A DNA stretch of 64,000 bases from Bacteroidota bacterium (GCA_030692515.1 JAUXZS010000056.1:248001-312000); one strand, 5' to 3'; positions 34,469 through 44,967 are shown, numbered from the stretch's first letter. The notes: generated by a model not told the origin, from the letters alone. Numbers and translations: made by a program.

Positions 34469-37297
34469 ATGATTACAAAAGACACCGAAAAAAAATTATT
34501 TTTACTAGACGCTTACGCATTAATATACAGAGCTTTTTTTGCGTTTAGCAAAAGTCCGCGTATTAATTCAAAAGGCTTCAATACCTCGGCAATTTTTGGT
34601 TTTACAAACACACTGCTCGAAATTTTAAATAAAGAAAAACCAACGCATATAGCCGTTGTGTTTGACATGGAAGGGCCAACACAACGACATGTTGAATTTG
34701 AGGCGTACAAAGCTCACCGCGAAGAAATGCCTGAAGATCTCCAGAAGTCTATCCCCTTAATTATGGATTTGATTAAGGGTTTTAATATTGAAACAATGGG
34801 AATTTCCGGCTTTGAAGCCGATGATTTAATTGGAACGCTCGCGATAAAGGCCGAGAAAGCGGGGTTTACCACTTATATGATGACGCCGGATAAAGACTAC
34901 GGTCAGCTGGTTGACGCAAATACATTTATTTATAAACCTGCTAGTTTTGGCAATGGCGCATCAATTTTAGGACCAGATGAGATTTGTAAAAAATGGGAAA
35001 TAAATAATGTTTCGCAGTTAATAGATATTTTAGGCTTGATGGGAGATAAGGCGGATAACATTCCGGGAATTCCAGGCGTTGGAGAAAAAACAGCCATTCA
35101 ACTCGTTAAAGATTTTGGAACCATTGAAAACCTTTTAGAAAATACAGATAAACTAAAAGGAAAATTAAAAGAAAAAGTTGAGAACAATAAAGAAATGGCC
35201 ATTCAGTCTAAATGGTTAGCCACAATTATTTTAGATTGCCCGGTTGAATTAGAAGAAGAAAAATTACTGGTTAAGCCAGTAAACAAAGAGGCTTTATCTG
35301 AATTATTTAAAGAGCTCGAGTTCCGAGCTATTGCAAAAAAAGTTCTAGGAGAAGATATTGGTGGGAACGAAAAATTACCAGGAGAAAAACCGAAAGCATT
35401 AGCGAAACAAGATTTGTTTAGCGAACCAGATTTGTTTTCAACGCAAAGCGAAACCTCAGAATCTCAAGAGCCAATTATTAATTTTAAAACAATTAACGAT
35501 GTTGAGCATGTTTATGAGTTAGTTGATTCAGCAGAAAAAATAAATTCATTAGTTTCAATCTTAAAACAAAATACTGAATATTGTTTTGATAGTGAAACTA
35601 CATCGCTTAATACAATTGAAGCAGAACTCGTAGGACTTTCTTTCTCTGTTAAAGAACATCACGCTTATTATGTTCCTATTTCTGAAAACAAAAACGAAGC
35701 GTTAGAACAATTAAAACCATTTTTACAAATTTTCGAAGACCCAACAAAAATAATGATTGGGCAAAATATAAAATACGATTATCAAATATTGCTTAATTAC
35801 AATATTGAAATAAAAAACAAATTGTTTGATACCATGGTGGCACATTTTTTAATAATGCCCGATATGCGACACGGTATGGACATATTGGCTCAAACCTATT
35901 TAAATTATTCACCGGTTAGTATTTCAACCTTAATTGGAAAAAAAGGGAAAGACCAGTTAAGTATGCGGGATGTTGATTTAAACTTAATCAAAGATTATGC
36001 GGCAGAAGATGCGGATGTAACCATTCAATTAAAAAATCATTTTGCGCCTTTGTTAAAAGACAATGAAGTAGAAAAATTATTTAATGAAGTTGAGGTGCCA
36101 CTTATTAAAGTTTTAGCCAACATTGAGCGCGAGGGAATTAATTTAGATGTAAATGTATTAAGAAATTTTTCGACAGAATTACAAACAGATATTGCCATCG
36201 TAGAAAAAGAAATACAGGATTTTGCAGGAACAAAATTTAATGTTTCGTCACCCAAACAAGTTGGCGAAATATTGTTTGAATATTTAAAAATTGTTGAAAA
36301 GCCTAAGAAAACAAAAACAGGACAATATGCAACTGGCGAGGAAGTTTTAAGCAAACTTGAAGGCGTTCACCCAATTGTGTCTAAAATTTTGGATTATAGA
36401 GAATTGGTAAAATTAAAATCTACATACGTGGATACATTGCCCGAATTAGTAAACAAAAAAACCAATCGCATTCACACGTCATTTAACCAAGTGGTGGCGG
36501 TTACTGGCCGTTTAAGTAGCGATAACCCCAACTTACAAAACATTCCAATTAGAACTGAGCGCGGCAGACAAATACGCAAAGCATTTATCCCTCGCGATAA
36601 AGACCATGTTTTATTGAGTGCCGATTACTCGCAAATTGAACTACGAATTGTTGCTAGTATTAGTGGTGATAAAAATATGTGTGAAGCTTTTCAATTAGGA
36701 AAAGACATTCACACCGCCACGGCTGCAAAAGTTTTTGGTGTTGCCGAAAGCGATGTAACAAAAGAAATGCGGTATAAAGCAAAGAGTGTAAATTTTGGCA
36801 TTATATACGGACAAGGAGCTTTTGGTTTATCTGAAAATTTAAAAATATCGCGAGGAGAAGCCAAAGAATTAATAGATAATTATTTTAAAGAATACCCCGC
36901 CATTAAAGAATATATGGATGGCGAAATTAATTTTGCGCGAGAAAACGGATACGTAAAAACTTTGTTGGGAAGAAAACGTTGGTTGAGAGACATTACATCT
37001 AATAATGCAACGGTTCGCAGTTTTGCAGAGCGTAATGCCATTAACGCACCAATACAAGGTAGTGCCGCCGACATGATTAAGGTGGCTATGATAAACATCT
37101 ATAACGATTTGGAAAAACAAAACTTTAAAACAAAAATGTTATTGCAGGTTCATGATGAATTAGTGTTTGATGTATACAAACCCGAATTAGAAATTGTAAA
37201 ACCAATTATTGAAAAACACATGCGCAATGCATTGCCTCTGAGTGTTCCGGTAGAGGTAGGAATGGGCGTTGGCGATAATTGGTTGGAGGCGCACTAG
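34469..37297 (+). CDS. polA: DNA polymerase I
   Basis: The 942-residue protein has all three modules of Pol I. The N-terminal 5'-3' flap nuclease runs from about 1 to 300 (LLDAYALIYRAFFAF, GISGFEADDLIGTLA). The 3'-5' proofreading domain runs from about 335 to 530 and starts with the catalytic pair in FDSETTSLN. The polymerase domain has motif A SADYSQIELRI, the O-helix RYKAKSVNFGIIYG and motif C QVHDELVFD. Exonuclease residues look intact, unlike some bacterial Pol I enzymes that have lost proofreading. It has its own transcript with a terminator right after the stop. Confidence 0.97.
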   Translation: MITKDTEKKLFLLDAYALIYRAFFAFSKSPRINSKGFNTSAIFGFTNTLLEILNKEKPTHIAVVFDMEGPTQRHVEFEAYKAHREEMPEDLQKSIPLIMDLIKGFNIETMGISGFEADDLIGTLAIKAEKAGFTTYMMTPDKDYGQLVDANTFIYKPASFGNGASILGPDEICKKWEINNVSQLIDILGLMGDKADNIPGIPGVGEKTAIQLVKDFGTIENLLENTDKLKGKLKEKVENNKEMAIQSKWLATIILDCPVELEEEKLLVKPVNKEALSELFKELEFRAIAKKVLGEDIGGNEKLPGEKPKALAKQDLFSEPDLFSTQSETSESQEPIINFKTINDVEHVYELVDSAEKINSLVSILKQNTEYCFDSETTSLNTIEAELVGLSFSVKEHHAYYVPISENKNEALEQLKPFLQIFEDPTKIMIGQNIKYDYQILLNYNIEIKNKLFDTMVAHFLIMPDMRHGMDILAQTYLNYSPVSISTLIGKKGKDQLSMRDVDLNLIKDYAAEDADVTIQLKNHFAPLLKDNEVEKLFNEVEVPLIKVLANIEREGINLDVNVLRNFSTELQTDIAIVEKEIQDFAGTKFNVSSPKQVGEILFEYLKIVEKPKKTKTGQYATGEEVLSKLEGVHPIVSKILDYRELVKLKSTYVDTLPELVNKKTNRIHTSFNQVVAVTGRLSSDNPNLQNIPIRTERGRQIRKAFIPRDKDHVLLSADYSQIELRIVASISGDKNMCEAFQLGKDIHTATAAKVFGVAESDVTKEMRYKAKSVNFGIIYGQGAFGLSENLKISRGEAKELIDNYFKEYPAIKEYMDGEINFARENGYVKTLLGRKRWLRDITSNNATVRSFAERNAINAPIQGSAADMIKVAMINIYNDLEKQNFKTKMLLQVHDELVFDVYKPELEIVKPIIEKHMRNALPLSVPVEVGMGVGDNWLEAH

Positions 37298-37332
37298 TTT
37301 TTGAGTAATTTTTTTAATTTATTACTCAAAAA
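37298..37332. terminator. Bidirectional terminator between polA and the convergent T9SS gene
   Basis: A 12-bp perfect stem (tttttgagtaat and attactcaaaaa) with an A/T loop gives T-runs on both strands, serving the two convergent genes. Confidence 0.85.
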
Positions 37333-37348
37333 CACATTGCCCAAACCT

Positions 37349-38317
37349 TTATTTAATTAGAACTTTTTTATAAACGTGATTTTTAAGAGCATTACTCGAA
37401 ATTTCTATAATGTATAACCCAGGGTTAGTTGCGAAGCTAGCCGAAAGTAATCCATCAACTGCTATATTTATGTTTAATGGAATCAATTGCCCACTTGTAT
37501 TTAACATTTTAACACTGTCAATTGTAATATCAGATTTAATAAAAAAACTGGTTTCTGCAATTGTAGGATAAATTACATAATCATTTAGGGAATAATTTTC
37601 CACTAAAGAAGTAACAATAGAATTTGCATAGTTTACTTTTACACTACCGTTGTTATCATATTCTAATAAACGTTCGCCAGAGGGTATTTTTAAGAACGAG
37701 TAGGATGTTGTTGTTGGTCCAATGGAGTTGGTTCTTATTCTTTTTAGCATTGCTACATTGCTATATGTTGCAGATGGAAGAATCAAAGTTCCATAGCCTT
37801 CATAAGAAAGAGTTATTGATCCTGTTTGAGAACTTGTTGGGTTGCCATTTGAAGCGTAACTTGTTTTAGAATAATTATCTATAGTCGAATTTCCAAAGCT
37901 AAAGGGAAACTTTAATACTAGTTGCGGATTAAAATAAACTTCGTATGGTTGCCCAACTACTCGCCCACCAAGTAAAACCAAGCTGTCAGTATTACTAATA
38001 AAAAAATCATTTACCAAAGTGTTTGATGATGCACTTGCTGTTAAGTTGTAATTTGAACTAGGATAGTCATTAAAAAAGGATTGAGCACTTGGAGAGTTTA
38101 TTGATAGAGTAAAAATTTGCCCTGCATTTTGAAGTGCAGAGCAATTCCAAGTTACGTTTGCGCCAGTTGTGTTTATAGGAACCATGCTTGCTGTTGCAGC
38201 TGTAGCTGCAGCATATTGTACCGTATATCCAATTTGACTTGTGCCAGTTATAGTTTGTTGAGCATTATTGGTTAATGATATTAACACACAACCACAAAAA
38301 GAAATTAAAGATTTCAT
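37349..38317 (-). CDS. Secreted protein with type IX secretion sorting tail
   Basis: This 322-residue protein has an N-terminal signal (LISFCGCVLISLTNNAQQ) and a C-terminal sorting domain (about 250-322) with DYVIYPTIAETSFFIKSDITIDSVKMLNTSG and the final NHVYKKVLIK, the hallmark of Por/T9SS substrates. The middle is Ser/Thr/Asn-rich beta sequence without a recognisable enzyme fold. It is probably exported to the cell surface. It is adjacent to a second T9SS protein on the same strand with a 20-base gap, so the two likely form one transcript. Confidence 0.84.
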   Translation of the reverse strand: MKSLISFCGCVLISLTNNAQQTITGTSQIGYTVQYAAATAATASMVPINTTGANVTWNCSALQNAGQIFTLSINSPSAQSFFNDYPSSNYNLTASASSNTLVNDFFISNTDSLVLLGGRVVGQPYEVYFNPQLVLKFPFSFGNSTIDNYSKTSYASNGNPTSSQTGSITLSYEGYGTLILPSATYSNVAMLKRIRTNSIGPTTTSYSFLKIPSGERLLEYDNNGSVKVNYANSIVTSLVENYSLNDYVIYPTIAETSFFIKSDITIDSVKMLNTSGQLIPLNINIAVDGLLSASFATNPGLYIIEISSNALKNHVYKKVLIK

Positions 38318-38337
38318 AAATTATACATTTTAATTTT

Positions 38338-39666
38338 CTATTCTATTATTAATTTTTTAGTATTAAACAACTTCCCGTTTTCTTTTATAGAAATAAAATA
38401 AATTCCAGAATTTAAATCAAGTTGAATTGATTTCGTTCCAGGCTCTATTTCTTTAACCGTTTTTCCAAGCAAGTTAGTTATAATCAATTCAAAATTTTGT
38501 TCAACGCTATAAGTTAATTCAACTTTTGATTTTGCTGGGTTTGGATATATATTAAAATTTGGAACTCCAAGTTTGGTTTCTTTTATGGATGATGTTGCAC
38601 TGCTTGGTAAATAAGCTAAGGAGCTAATTGTTTGGCCATTAATTTTTGAAAAATTTCCACCAACAATAATGTTATTTTGATATTCAAAGATTTTTGAAAA
38701 ATTATAGTTTTCGTTTCCCGGCGAAAATGTAAAATCACCATAGTCAGCCAGTTTTATAACTTCATTAAAACTTGTTCCGTCGTAGCTAACTAAGTAAGTA
38801 TTATCGTCGACTGTTTTTTTAGCTACAAATAGCAACTTATTTCCAACTACTCCCATTTTTCCAACTGCTGTATATGTTCCGGGTGCAAGTATTGATGTAA
38901 CGCTTGTGCCATTGTATTTTAATAAGAGTGATTGAGTTGTGCTATTCGTCATTAAGAGCCCAGAAATGTAAAGACTATTATTATATACCTGTAAGTCTCT
39001 TACGCTTCCAATTGGATATACGTTGTTTGTATTATAGGGAGACACTATGCTGTCCCATATTGAACCATTATTTGAATAAACCGCATTACCCTCAGTTAAA
39101 AATATTTTATTTTGATATGTCAACATATCAAAAACTTCACTTGTCGCCGGAAATTGGCCAAAATTTCTACCAACATTTACCCAATCTGTTCCATCCCATT
39201 TTGCAACATTGTAAAAGTTAGTGCTACCCGGACAAGTAAATAAGCCACAAGTATATAATTGGGAATTTATTTCAGCAAAACCTCTAATTTTATTACTTCC
39301 GTTATATTGAAAATTTGTGGTTTGTTGTAAACTCCAAGTATTTGCACTTAAGAAGTGGATGGTACCTTGCCCCGAAGAATTGAAATCTTTTGCGCCCGCA
39401 TATAGTTTTCCTGATATGTTTCTAACACAGCTTTTTGTTTTATTTGGTGTATTTGAACTATTATTATAATTAGACGTAACACTGTATGAAGCGCCGTTAT
39501 ATTCTTGTATTAGGCCAGTTGATATATATAACTTTCCATTTAGAGTATCCATATCCCAAAAACCATTTAAAGGTGCGCTTGGTGGATATGCCGCCCAATT
39601 GGTTTGAGCGTAGGCAAATGAAAGGGCAAAAATGCTTAGGACAAATAATGCAAATGTTTTCTTCAT
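38338..39666 (-). CDS. Secreted beta-propeller-like protein with type IX sorting tail
   Basis: This is a 442-residue exported protein starting at the ATG at 39664-39666 (signal MKKTFALFVLSIFALSFAYAQ). The 15-codon upstream extension is not needed. Repeats of the type LYISTGLI, LYAGAKDF, LYTCGLFTC, LYISGLL with spaced glycines suggest a beta-propeller. The last 80 residues form a T9SS sorting domain (NFNIYPNPAKSKVELTYS, then GIYFISIKENGK, ending TKKLIIE). No catalytic site is evident. It shares a strand and short gap with the next T9SS gene. Confidence 0.85.
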   Translation of the reverse strand: MKKTFALFVLSIFALSFAYAQTNWAAYPPSAPLNGFWDMDTLNGKLYISTGLIQEYNGASYSVTSNYNNSSNTPNKTKSCVRNISGKLYAGAKDFNSSGQGTIHFLSANTWSLQQTTNFQYNGSNKIRGFAEINSQLYTCGLFTCPGSTNFYNVAKWDGTDWVNVGRNFGQFPATSEVFDMLTYQNKIFLTEGNAVYSNNGSIWDSIVSPYNTNNVYPIGSVRDLQVYNNSLYISGLLMTNSTTQSLLLKYNGTSVTSILAPGTYTAVGKMGVVGNKLLFVAKKTVDDNTYLVSYDGTSFNEVIKLADYGDFTFSPGNENYNFSKIFEYQNNIIVGGNFSKINGQTISSLAYLPSSATSSIKETKLGVPNFNIYPNPAKSKVELTYSVEQNFELIITNLLGKTVKEIEPGTKSIQLDLNSGIYFISIKENGKLFNTKKLIIE

Positions 39667-39793
39667 AATTAATTTTTTTCCAAAGCTCTTAAAGATTAAG
39701 CAAAACATCAATCACCAAAAAGTAGTAATTTGTTGTTTGAAATACATTTTTCTAAAATAAAACAATTTATTATTTTGGTTCTTAAATAATTCC

Positions 39794-41770
39794 ATGTTAA
39801 TTAAAATAAAACATATTGCATTTGGTTTTTCATTACTGCTTTTATTTAAAATTAATTTAACACAGGCAACCACTAAAGATTATCTTGACAGTGTAAATAA
39901 ACACCTATTGGTTACAAAAAACATAAAGGAAAAACTAAACTGCCTTTACACTTTAAGTTACGAATATGGTACACTGGAACCTAGACGAGGAATAGCATTT
40001 GCGCAAGAATGCTTAGCACTTGCTAAAAAACACAATGTAGTATTATCAGAATTAAACAGTTATAATGGGCTGGGAAATGCCTATGAGGCATTACAAAATT
40101 ATGATTCTGCTAAATATTTTCACCAAAAATCTTACAAGGTGTCCTTAACACTCAACGACAAAAAACTAGTCGCAGTTACCCTAAGTAATATTGCAGTTTG
40201 TTGTAAGTCGCAAGGAGAATATAAAAATGCGCTTAAACTATATTTACAGGCCTTTGATATTTTTAAAAACCTTAAAGAGTATAATCCGCGAATACATTTT
40301 TTTATAGGCGAAATGTGTATATTATTAAATGATTTTAATGAGGCAGAGAAACATTCGCATATAGGGATTGAATTGTGTAAGAAATTTGACGGCGACTACA
40401 TTGCACAAAACATGTATGTTAACCTCGCTAAATGCTATTTTAAAAGAAACAAAAAAGATTCTGCATTTATTATCCTTCAAAACTCTTACAACGCCTTAAA
40501 AAATTACACTGACAAAGCAAGTTTTGCGTTTTGCTTAAACACAATTGGCGACCTAAAAATGGATGTTGGTGCATTTGCGGAAGCTAAAAAATATTATCTT
40601 GAAGATTTAAGTGTACAACAAAAAATAACAAACGAAACGGGTATTTGTTTAGCCAATGTTAACCTTGCTTGTGTTGGAGCAAAATTAGGAGCCTATAAAG
40701 ACGAAGTTCGTTTTTATTTAACCGAGGCAGAAAAAAGACTGAATAGCATTAGTAAAAACAAAGAAACATTAAAACTTGTTTATTTTAAGATTGCAACTGC
40801 CAACGAACAAATTAAAGATTTAAAGCAAGCGTTTATCTACTATAAAAAATACTCGGCCTTAAACGATTTGCTATTAAACGAAGAAAAGATATTGCAACTA
40901 AAAGAGTTGCGGGCTAATTTTGAAATTCTTGATAAGGAAAGAAAAATAAAACTACAAGAAACGGAATTAGGTTTTCAGGCCACAACAATTAAAGAAAAAA
41001 AGCTTCAAATTGTAATATTGATTTTTGTTTTTGTATTTGTGTTTTTAATTTTTGTAACGCTTAGTTATCGTAGAAATGTAAAAAGAAAAATCGAAGATAT
41101 AATTGAAAAACAAAACCAAGACCGACTGTTGAATTTGGCACTTTTAAAAAAGGAAGAAGAGGAGCGGGCAAGAATTGCAAAAGATATTCATGATGAGTTG
41201 GGTTCTGATATTTCAAAAATTTCTCTTATTTCCGAGTACTCATTACAAAATAAAAACAACATTGGCACATTAACAGATAGTATGCAAAACATTTCAAAAA
41301 TTTCAAAAAATGTTATCGAAAACATGCGAGATTTGGTTTGGACTCTTAATAGCGATAATAATACGCTCGATTTTCTGTCTGCAAGAATTTATGAATACGG
41401 CAGCGAATACTTAGACGATCTGCCGATTACAAAAAAGTTTGATTTTGACGACGAAATCTCTTCCACAAAACTAAATAAGGAGGCTTGTAGAAATATTTTC
41501 TTAGTGTTTAAAGAGGCGTTAAACAATTGCATTAAACACGCCGGCTGCAGCAAAGTTGAAGTAGAGTTTAAAATAAAAAACAACCATCTTTATTTAAAAA
41601 TTTCAGATAATGGAACGGGATTTGATGTAAACAATTCAAAAAAAAATGGAGTTGGATTAAGCAGCATGCGACAGCGTATAGAAAAGATAAAAGGAATTTT
41701 TAATTTAAAGTCTACAATAAACGGAAGCTCTGTTGAAGTTAAAATTAACCTTCATGAAATTACTGAGTAA
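39794..41770 (+). CDS. TPR-containing sensor histidine kinase (HisKA_3 type)
   Basis: This 658-residue kinase has an N-terminal signal-like helix (IAFGFSLLLLFKINLTQA), a periplasmic TPR array (about 35-385) and one strong membrane helix (about 415-433). The cytoplasmic kinase core follows. The phosphoacceptor box reads ARIAKDIHDELGSDISKIS and the ATP-binding region has EALNNCIKHAG and DNGTGFDVNNS with VGLSSMRQRI. This is the NarX/DesK-like HisKA_3 class. The response regulator gene starts 64 bases downstream. TPR sensors of this type are frequent in Bacteroidota; their ligands are mostly unknown. Confidence 0.92.
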   Translation: MLIKIKHIAFGFSLLLLFKINLTQATTKDYLDSVNKHLLVTKNIKEKLNCLYTLSYEYGTLEPRRGIAFAQECLALAKKHNVVLSELNSYNGLGNAYEALQNYDSAKYFHQKSYKVSLTLNDKKLVAVTLSNIAVCCKSQGEYKNALKLYLQAFDIFKNLKEYNPRIHFFIGEMCILLNDFNEAEKHSHIGIELCKKFDGDYIAQNMYVNLAKCYFKRNKKDSAFIILQNSYNALKNYTDKASFAFCLNTIGDLKMDVGAFAEAKKYYLEDLSVQQKITNETGICLANVNLACVGAKLGAYKDEVRFYLTEAEKRLNSISKNKETLKLVYFKIATANEQIKDLKQAFIYYKKYSALNDLLLNEEKILQLKELRANFEILDKERKIKLQETELGFQATTIKEKKLQIVILIFVFVFVFLIFVTLSYRRNVKRKIEDIIEKQNQDRLLNLALLKKEEEERARIAKDIHDELGSDISKISLISEYSLQNKNNIGTLTDSMQNISKISKNVIENMRDLVWTLNSDNNTLDFLSARIYEYGSEYLDDLPITKKFDFDDEISSTKLNKEACRNIFLVFKEALNNCIKHAGCSKVEVEFKIKNNHLYLKISDNGTGFDVNNSKKNGVGLSSMRQRIEKIKGIFNLKSTINGSSVEVKINLHEITE

Positions 41771-41833
41771 GTTTTACTACTATAGTAGTATTAAATAAAC
41801 GTAAGATAAATACTAATTTTAAGTTTTAGAATT

Positions 41834-42466
41834 ATGAAAATACGAGTAGTTATTGTCGAAGATCAAAAGAACATTCGCGAAATGATGTCGGTTCTTGTTA
41901 ATGGCACTAATGGACTTGAAGTTGTTGGAGCCTATGGCAGCGGCGAAGAAGCTCTAACTGAAATACCTAAAATCGAAGCTAATGTTGCTTTGTTGGATAT
42001 TAATTTAGTTAAATTGAATGGCGTAGAATTATTAAAATTATTAAAGCCAAAATGCCCCAATTTAGAATTTATAATGTGCACGGCTATTGATGACGCCGAA
42101 ACAATATTTAGTTCATTAAAAGCTGGTGCCGTTGGTTATCTTACAAAAGCGACAACACCAACAAAAATTATAGAAGCAATTGTAGATGTTTACAATGGCG
42201 GTTCGCCAATGAGTAACCAAATAGCAAGAAAAGTGGTTCGTTCTTTTGGAGAACAAATAACTAATAATGTAGAGATGCCAGAAATGCTTTCTCAACGTGA
42301 AAAAGAAATATTGCTTTTGCTTACCAAGGGATTACGATATAAAGAAATTGCCAATAAATTATTTGTTAGCATAGAGACTGTACGAACACATGTACGAAAT
42401 ATTTATTTGAAACTTCAAGTTAATTCAAGAACCGAAGCAATCAACAAAGTTTATAATAGACTGTAA
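41834..42466 (+). CDS. NarL/LuxR-family response regulator
   Basis: This 210-residue DNA-binding regulator is the likely partner of the upstream TPR kinase. The receiver domain has the acidic pocket VIVEDQKN, the phosphoacceptor aspartate in ALLDINL, the MCTAIDD segment and the conserved LTKA lysine. The C-terminal LuxR-type helix-turn-helix is complete ([22 protein letters not shown] to [11 protein letters not shown]). A T9SS protein gene follows after 132 bases on the same strand and could be a target. Confidence 0.94.
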   Translation: MKIRVVIVEDQKNIREMMSVLVNGTNGLEVVGAYGSGEEALTEIPKIEANVALLDINLVKLNGVELLKLLKPKCPNLEFIMCTAIDDAETIFSSLKAGAVGYLTKATTPTKIIEAIVDVYNGGSPMSNQIARKVVRSFGEQITNNVEMPEMLSQREKEILLLLTKGLRYKEIANKLFVSIETVRTHVRNIYLKLQVNSRTEAINKVYNRL

Positions 42467-42598
42467 GAAAATCGGATAGAAGCATATTAACAGCTCCCTC
42501 AGCCAGTAAGCAGATTGGCAGACCCTAAATCAATTTAAGCAGATTAAAATTTGTGTATTAAGCATTGGTTGTTATATTTATCTTTCAAAAATATAACC

Positions 42599-44815
42599 AT
42601 GAATAAAAATTTATTTTTAGCTATTTCTTTTTTATTTCTTTTCAATGTAAACGCTCAAACCCCAACACCAAAAGATTGTTCTGTTGAGTTATGGGCAAAG
42701 GTTCAAGTTGCTCCTCCAACCATAACTCTTAATTGGGTTGGCAATGCGAATTCTACAAGTTATTCTGTAGATAGAAAACCAAAAAATAGTTCTACATGGA
42801 CAAGTTTAGCAACAAATATTCCAACAACACAAACGCAATATATTGACAACACAGTTTCTTTGGCTACTCATTACGAATATAGAGTAACAAGAGCAGCAAT
42901 AACTGGCACATTAAGCTATCCTGGTTATGGATATATCAACTCAGGAATTCAAGTGCCCGCTGTAGAAAGCAGAGGAAAATTAATTTTGTTGGTTGCAAAT
43001 ACTTTTAGCACAACATTAGCTCCAGAGTTAGACCGTTTAGTAGATGATTTAGAAGGAGATGGCTGGGTAGTATTAAAAAGTTACATAAGCACAACGTTAG
43101 CGGTTACATCCGTTAAAGCACAAATCCTAAGCACCTATAATTTAGACCCAATTAACACGAAAGCTTTATTTTTATTTGGACACATACCGGTTCCATATAG
43201 TGGAGATCTTGGTCCAGACGGACACGCAGATCATCAAGGCGCATGGCCTGCTGACGTTTATTATGGAGAATTGAATGGAACATGGACAGACGTTTCTGTT
43301 ACCTCAACAACGGTGTCGCCTGCTCGTACACAAAACATACCTAACGACGGTAAATTTGATCAGTGGCTAATTCCAACCGCGGTTGAGTTACAAGTTGGCC
43401 GTGTTGATTTATATGGCATGACCTCGTTTACTGCAACAGAAACACAACTATTAAAAAATTATTTAGATAAAGATCACGATTATCGTAAGAAAATTTTCTC
43501 TCCAGTAAAACGCGCAGTGATTGATGATAATTTTGGATATTTTTCTCCCGGAGAATCTTTTGCTTCTAGCGGGTTTAAAAACTTTGGCCCTTTAGTTACA
43601 CCATCCAACGTTGCAACAACTGATTATTTTACAACAATGACGGGTAACAGTTATCAATGGTCTTACGGTTGTGGTGGTGGAAGTTTTACTAGCGCAAGTG
43701 GAATAGGAACAACTGCCAATTTTGCTTCATCAAACTTAGAAGGCGTTTTTACAATGTTATTTGGAAGTTATTTTGGAGATTGGGACATTAACAATAATTT
43801 TTTACGCGCTCCATTATGTCAAGGTAAAACATTAACTAATGCTTGGGCAGGTCGTCCAAACTGGATGTTTCATCACATGGCAATGGGCGAAACAATTGGT
43901 TATAGCACACAGCTTACACAAAATAATACTACAACTTATTTTCCATCACCTTACCCAATAAATTATGGTTTATATAATGTGGTAACAATTGCATTAATGG
44001 GCGACCCTACATTACGTAACGATATTGTTGCTCCTGTTTCAAATGTTGTTGCCACTAAAGTTGGAAACAACTGTAATATTTCTTGGTCTGCCTCTACAGA
44101 AACAGCAATTGTAGGCTATAATATTTATATGAAAAATGCTACTAACACAAGCTATATAAAAATTAATCCTACACCAATTGCAGGAACAACTTATACTGAC
44201 AACTGTTTGATTTACCCGGGCATTTATAAATACATGGTAAGAACATTAAAATTAGAAACCACACCAAGCGGAACATATTATAATATGAGCGAGGGAATCG
44301 CCGATACAGCAAACAACACCAGTAATTTTACCATTGCAGCAGCGTTTACAAATACACTAACGGCAAACGTTGTTAACGTAACTAACACAACCACAAACGC
44401 TACAACTTATTCTTGGAACTTTGGAAATTCAGTTACTAGCACATTAACAAATCCAACTTCTGTTACTTATACATCTGCTGGACAATACACAATCACCTTA
44501 GTAGCTTCAAATGCTTGTAATAGCGCAACAACAACAAGTGTTGTAAATATAATTTTTGCAGGCTTAGAAAATAATAATTTAAATAATTCTGTTTTAGTTT
44601 GGCCAAACCCTTCTAGCGGAAAAATAATAATAGACAATAACACAAACGAATTGATGGATGTAAGTATTTATAGTTTAGAAGGAAGACGTGTTTATTATAA
44701 AAACAAAGTTGCGAAAGGCGAAGAACTAAACATTAATAAATTAGTTTCTGGTTTATATACCATTGAAATTAAAGTTGGCGATAAAACCACCAATACAAAA
44801 TTGGTGATAGAGTAG
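42599..44815 (+). CDS. T9SS-exported protein with gingipain-like (C25) fold, possibly non-catalytic, plus FN3 and PKD domains
   Basis: This 738-residue protein has a signal peptide (LFLAISFLFLFNVNAQ), an FN3-like domain (about 30-115) and a region of about 350 residues resembling peptidase C25. Supporting patterns are KLILLVANTF, ALFLFGHIPVPYS, VELQVGRVDL and the closing IALMGDPTLRND. The positions normally holding the catalytic His (GHG) and Cys read YGCGGGSF and MLFGSYFGDWD, so activity is doubtful. A second FN3, a PKD-like domain (YSWNFGNSVTSTLTNPTS) and a sorting tail (VLVWPNPSSGKIIIDN to TKLVIE) follow. The start is the ATG at 42599. Confidence 0.8.
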   Translation: MNKNLFLAISFLFLFNVNAQTPTPKDCSVELWAKVQVAPPTITLNWVGNANSTSYSVDRKPKNSSTWTSLATNIPTTQTQYIDNTVSLATHYEYRVTRAAITGTLSYPGYGYINSGIQVPAVESRGKLILLVANTFSTTLAPELDRLVDDLEGDGWVVLKSYISTTLAVTSVKAQILSTYNLDPINTKALFLFGHIPVPYSGDLGPDGHADHQGAWPADVYYGELNGTWTDVSVTSTTVSPARTQNIPNDGKFDQWLIPTAVELQVGRVDLYGMTSFTATETQLLKNYLDKDHDYRKKIFSPVKRAVIDDNFGYFSPGESFASSGFKNFGPLVTPSNVATTDYFTTMTGNSYQWSYGCGGGSFTSASGIGTTANFASSNLEGVFTMLFGSYFGDWDINNNFLRAPLCQGKTLTNAWAGRPNWMFHHMAMGETIGYSTQLTQNNTTTYFPSPYPINYGLYNVVTIALMGDPTLRNDIVAPVSNVVATKVGNNCNISWSASTETAIVGYNIYMKNATNTSYIKINPTPIAGTTYTDNCLIYPGIYKYMVRTLKLETTPSGTYYNMSEGIADTANNTSNFTIAAAFTNTLTANVVNVTNTTTNATTYSWNFGNSVTSTLTNPTSVTYTSAGQYTITLVASNACNSATTTSVVNIIFAGLENNNLNNSVLVWPNPSSGKIIIDNNTNELMDVSIYSLEGRRVYYKNKVAKGEELNINKLVSGLYTIEIKVGDKTTNTKLVIE

Positions 44816-44822
44816 CAATATT

Positions 44823-44903
44823 ATTGCGACCAAGGAAGCAATCTCATGCTTAGTTTTATTTTTTCTGTGTTTGAGATTACTTCGTCATTCTTCCTCGTAA
44901 TGA
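44823..44903. repeat. Dispersed palindromic repeat (imperfect long hairpin)
   Basis: The left arm attgcgaccaaggaagcaat and the right arm (ending cttcctcgtaatga) are imperfect inverted repeats, with gaagcaatctca mirrored by tgagattacttc. This matches the widespread intergenic attgcga...gaagcaatctc element of many bacterial genomes. It could form an RNA hairpin downstream of the T9SS gene. Confidence 0.6.
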
Positions 44904-44937
44904 TGGAGAGCGGAAAAGTCTAAGGTATAGATAGAAC

Positions 44938-44967
44938 GCTCTGTAGTCAATGGTTACAGAGCTTTTT
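44938..44967 (+). terminator. Rho-independent terminator after the T9SS gene
   Basis: An 8-bp stem (gctctgta and tacagagc) with a 9-base loop is followed by six T. It lies about 120 bases past the stop, beyond the palindromic repeat. Confidence 0.78.
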
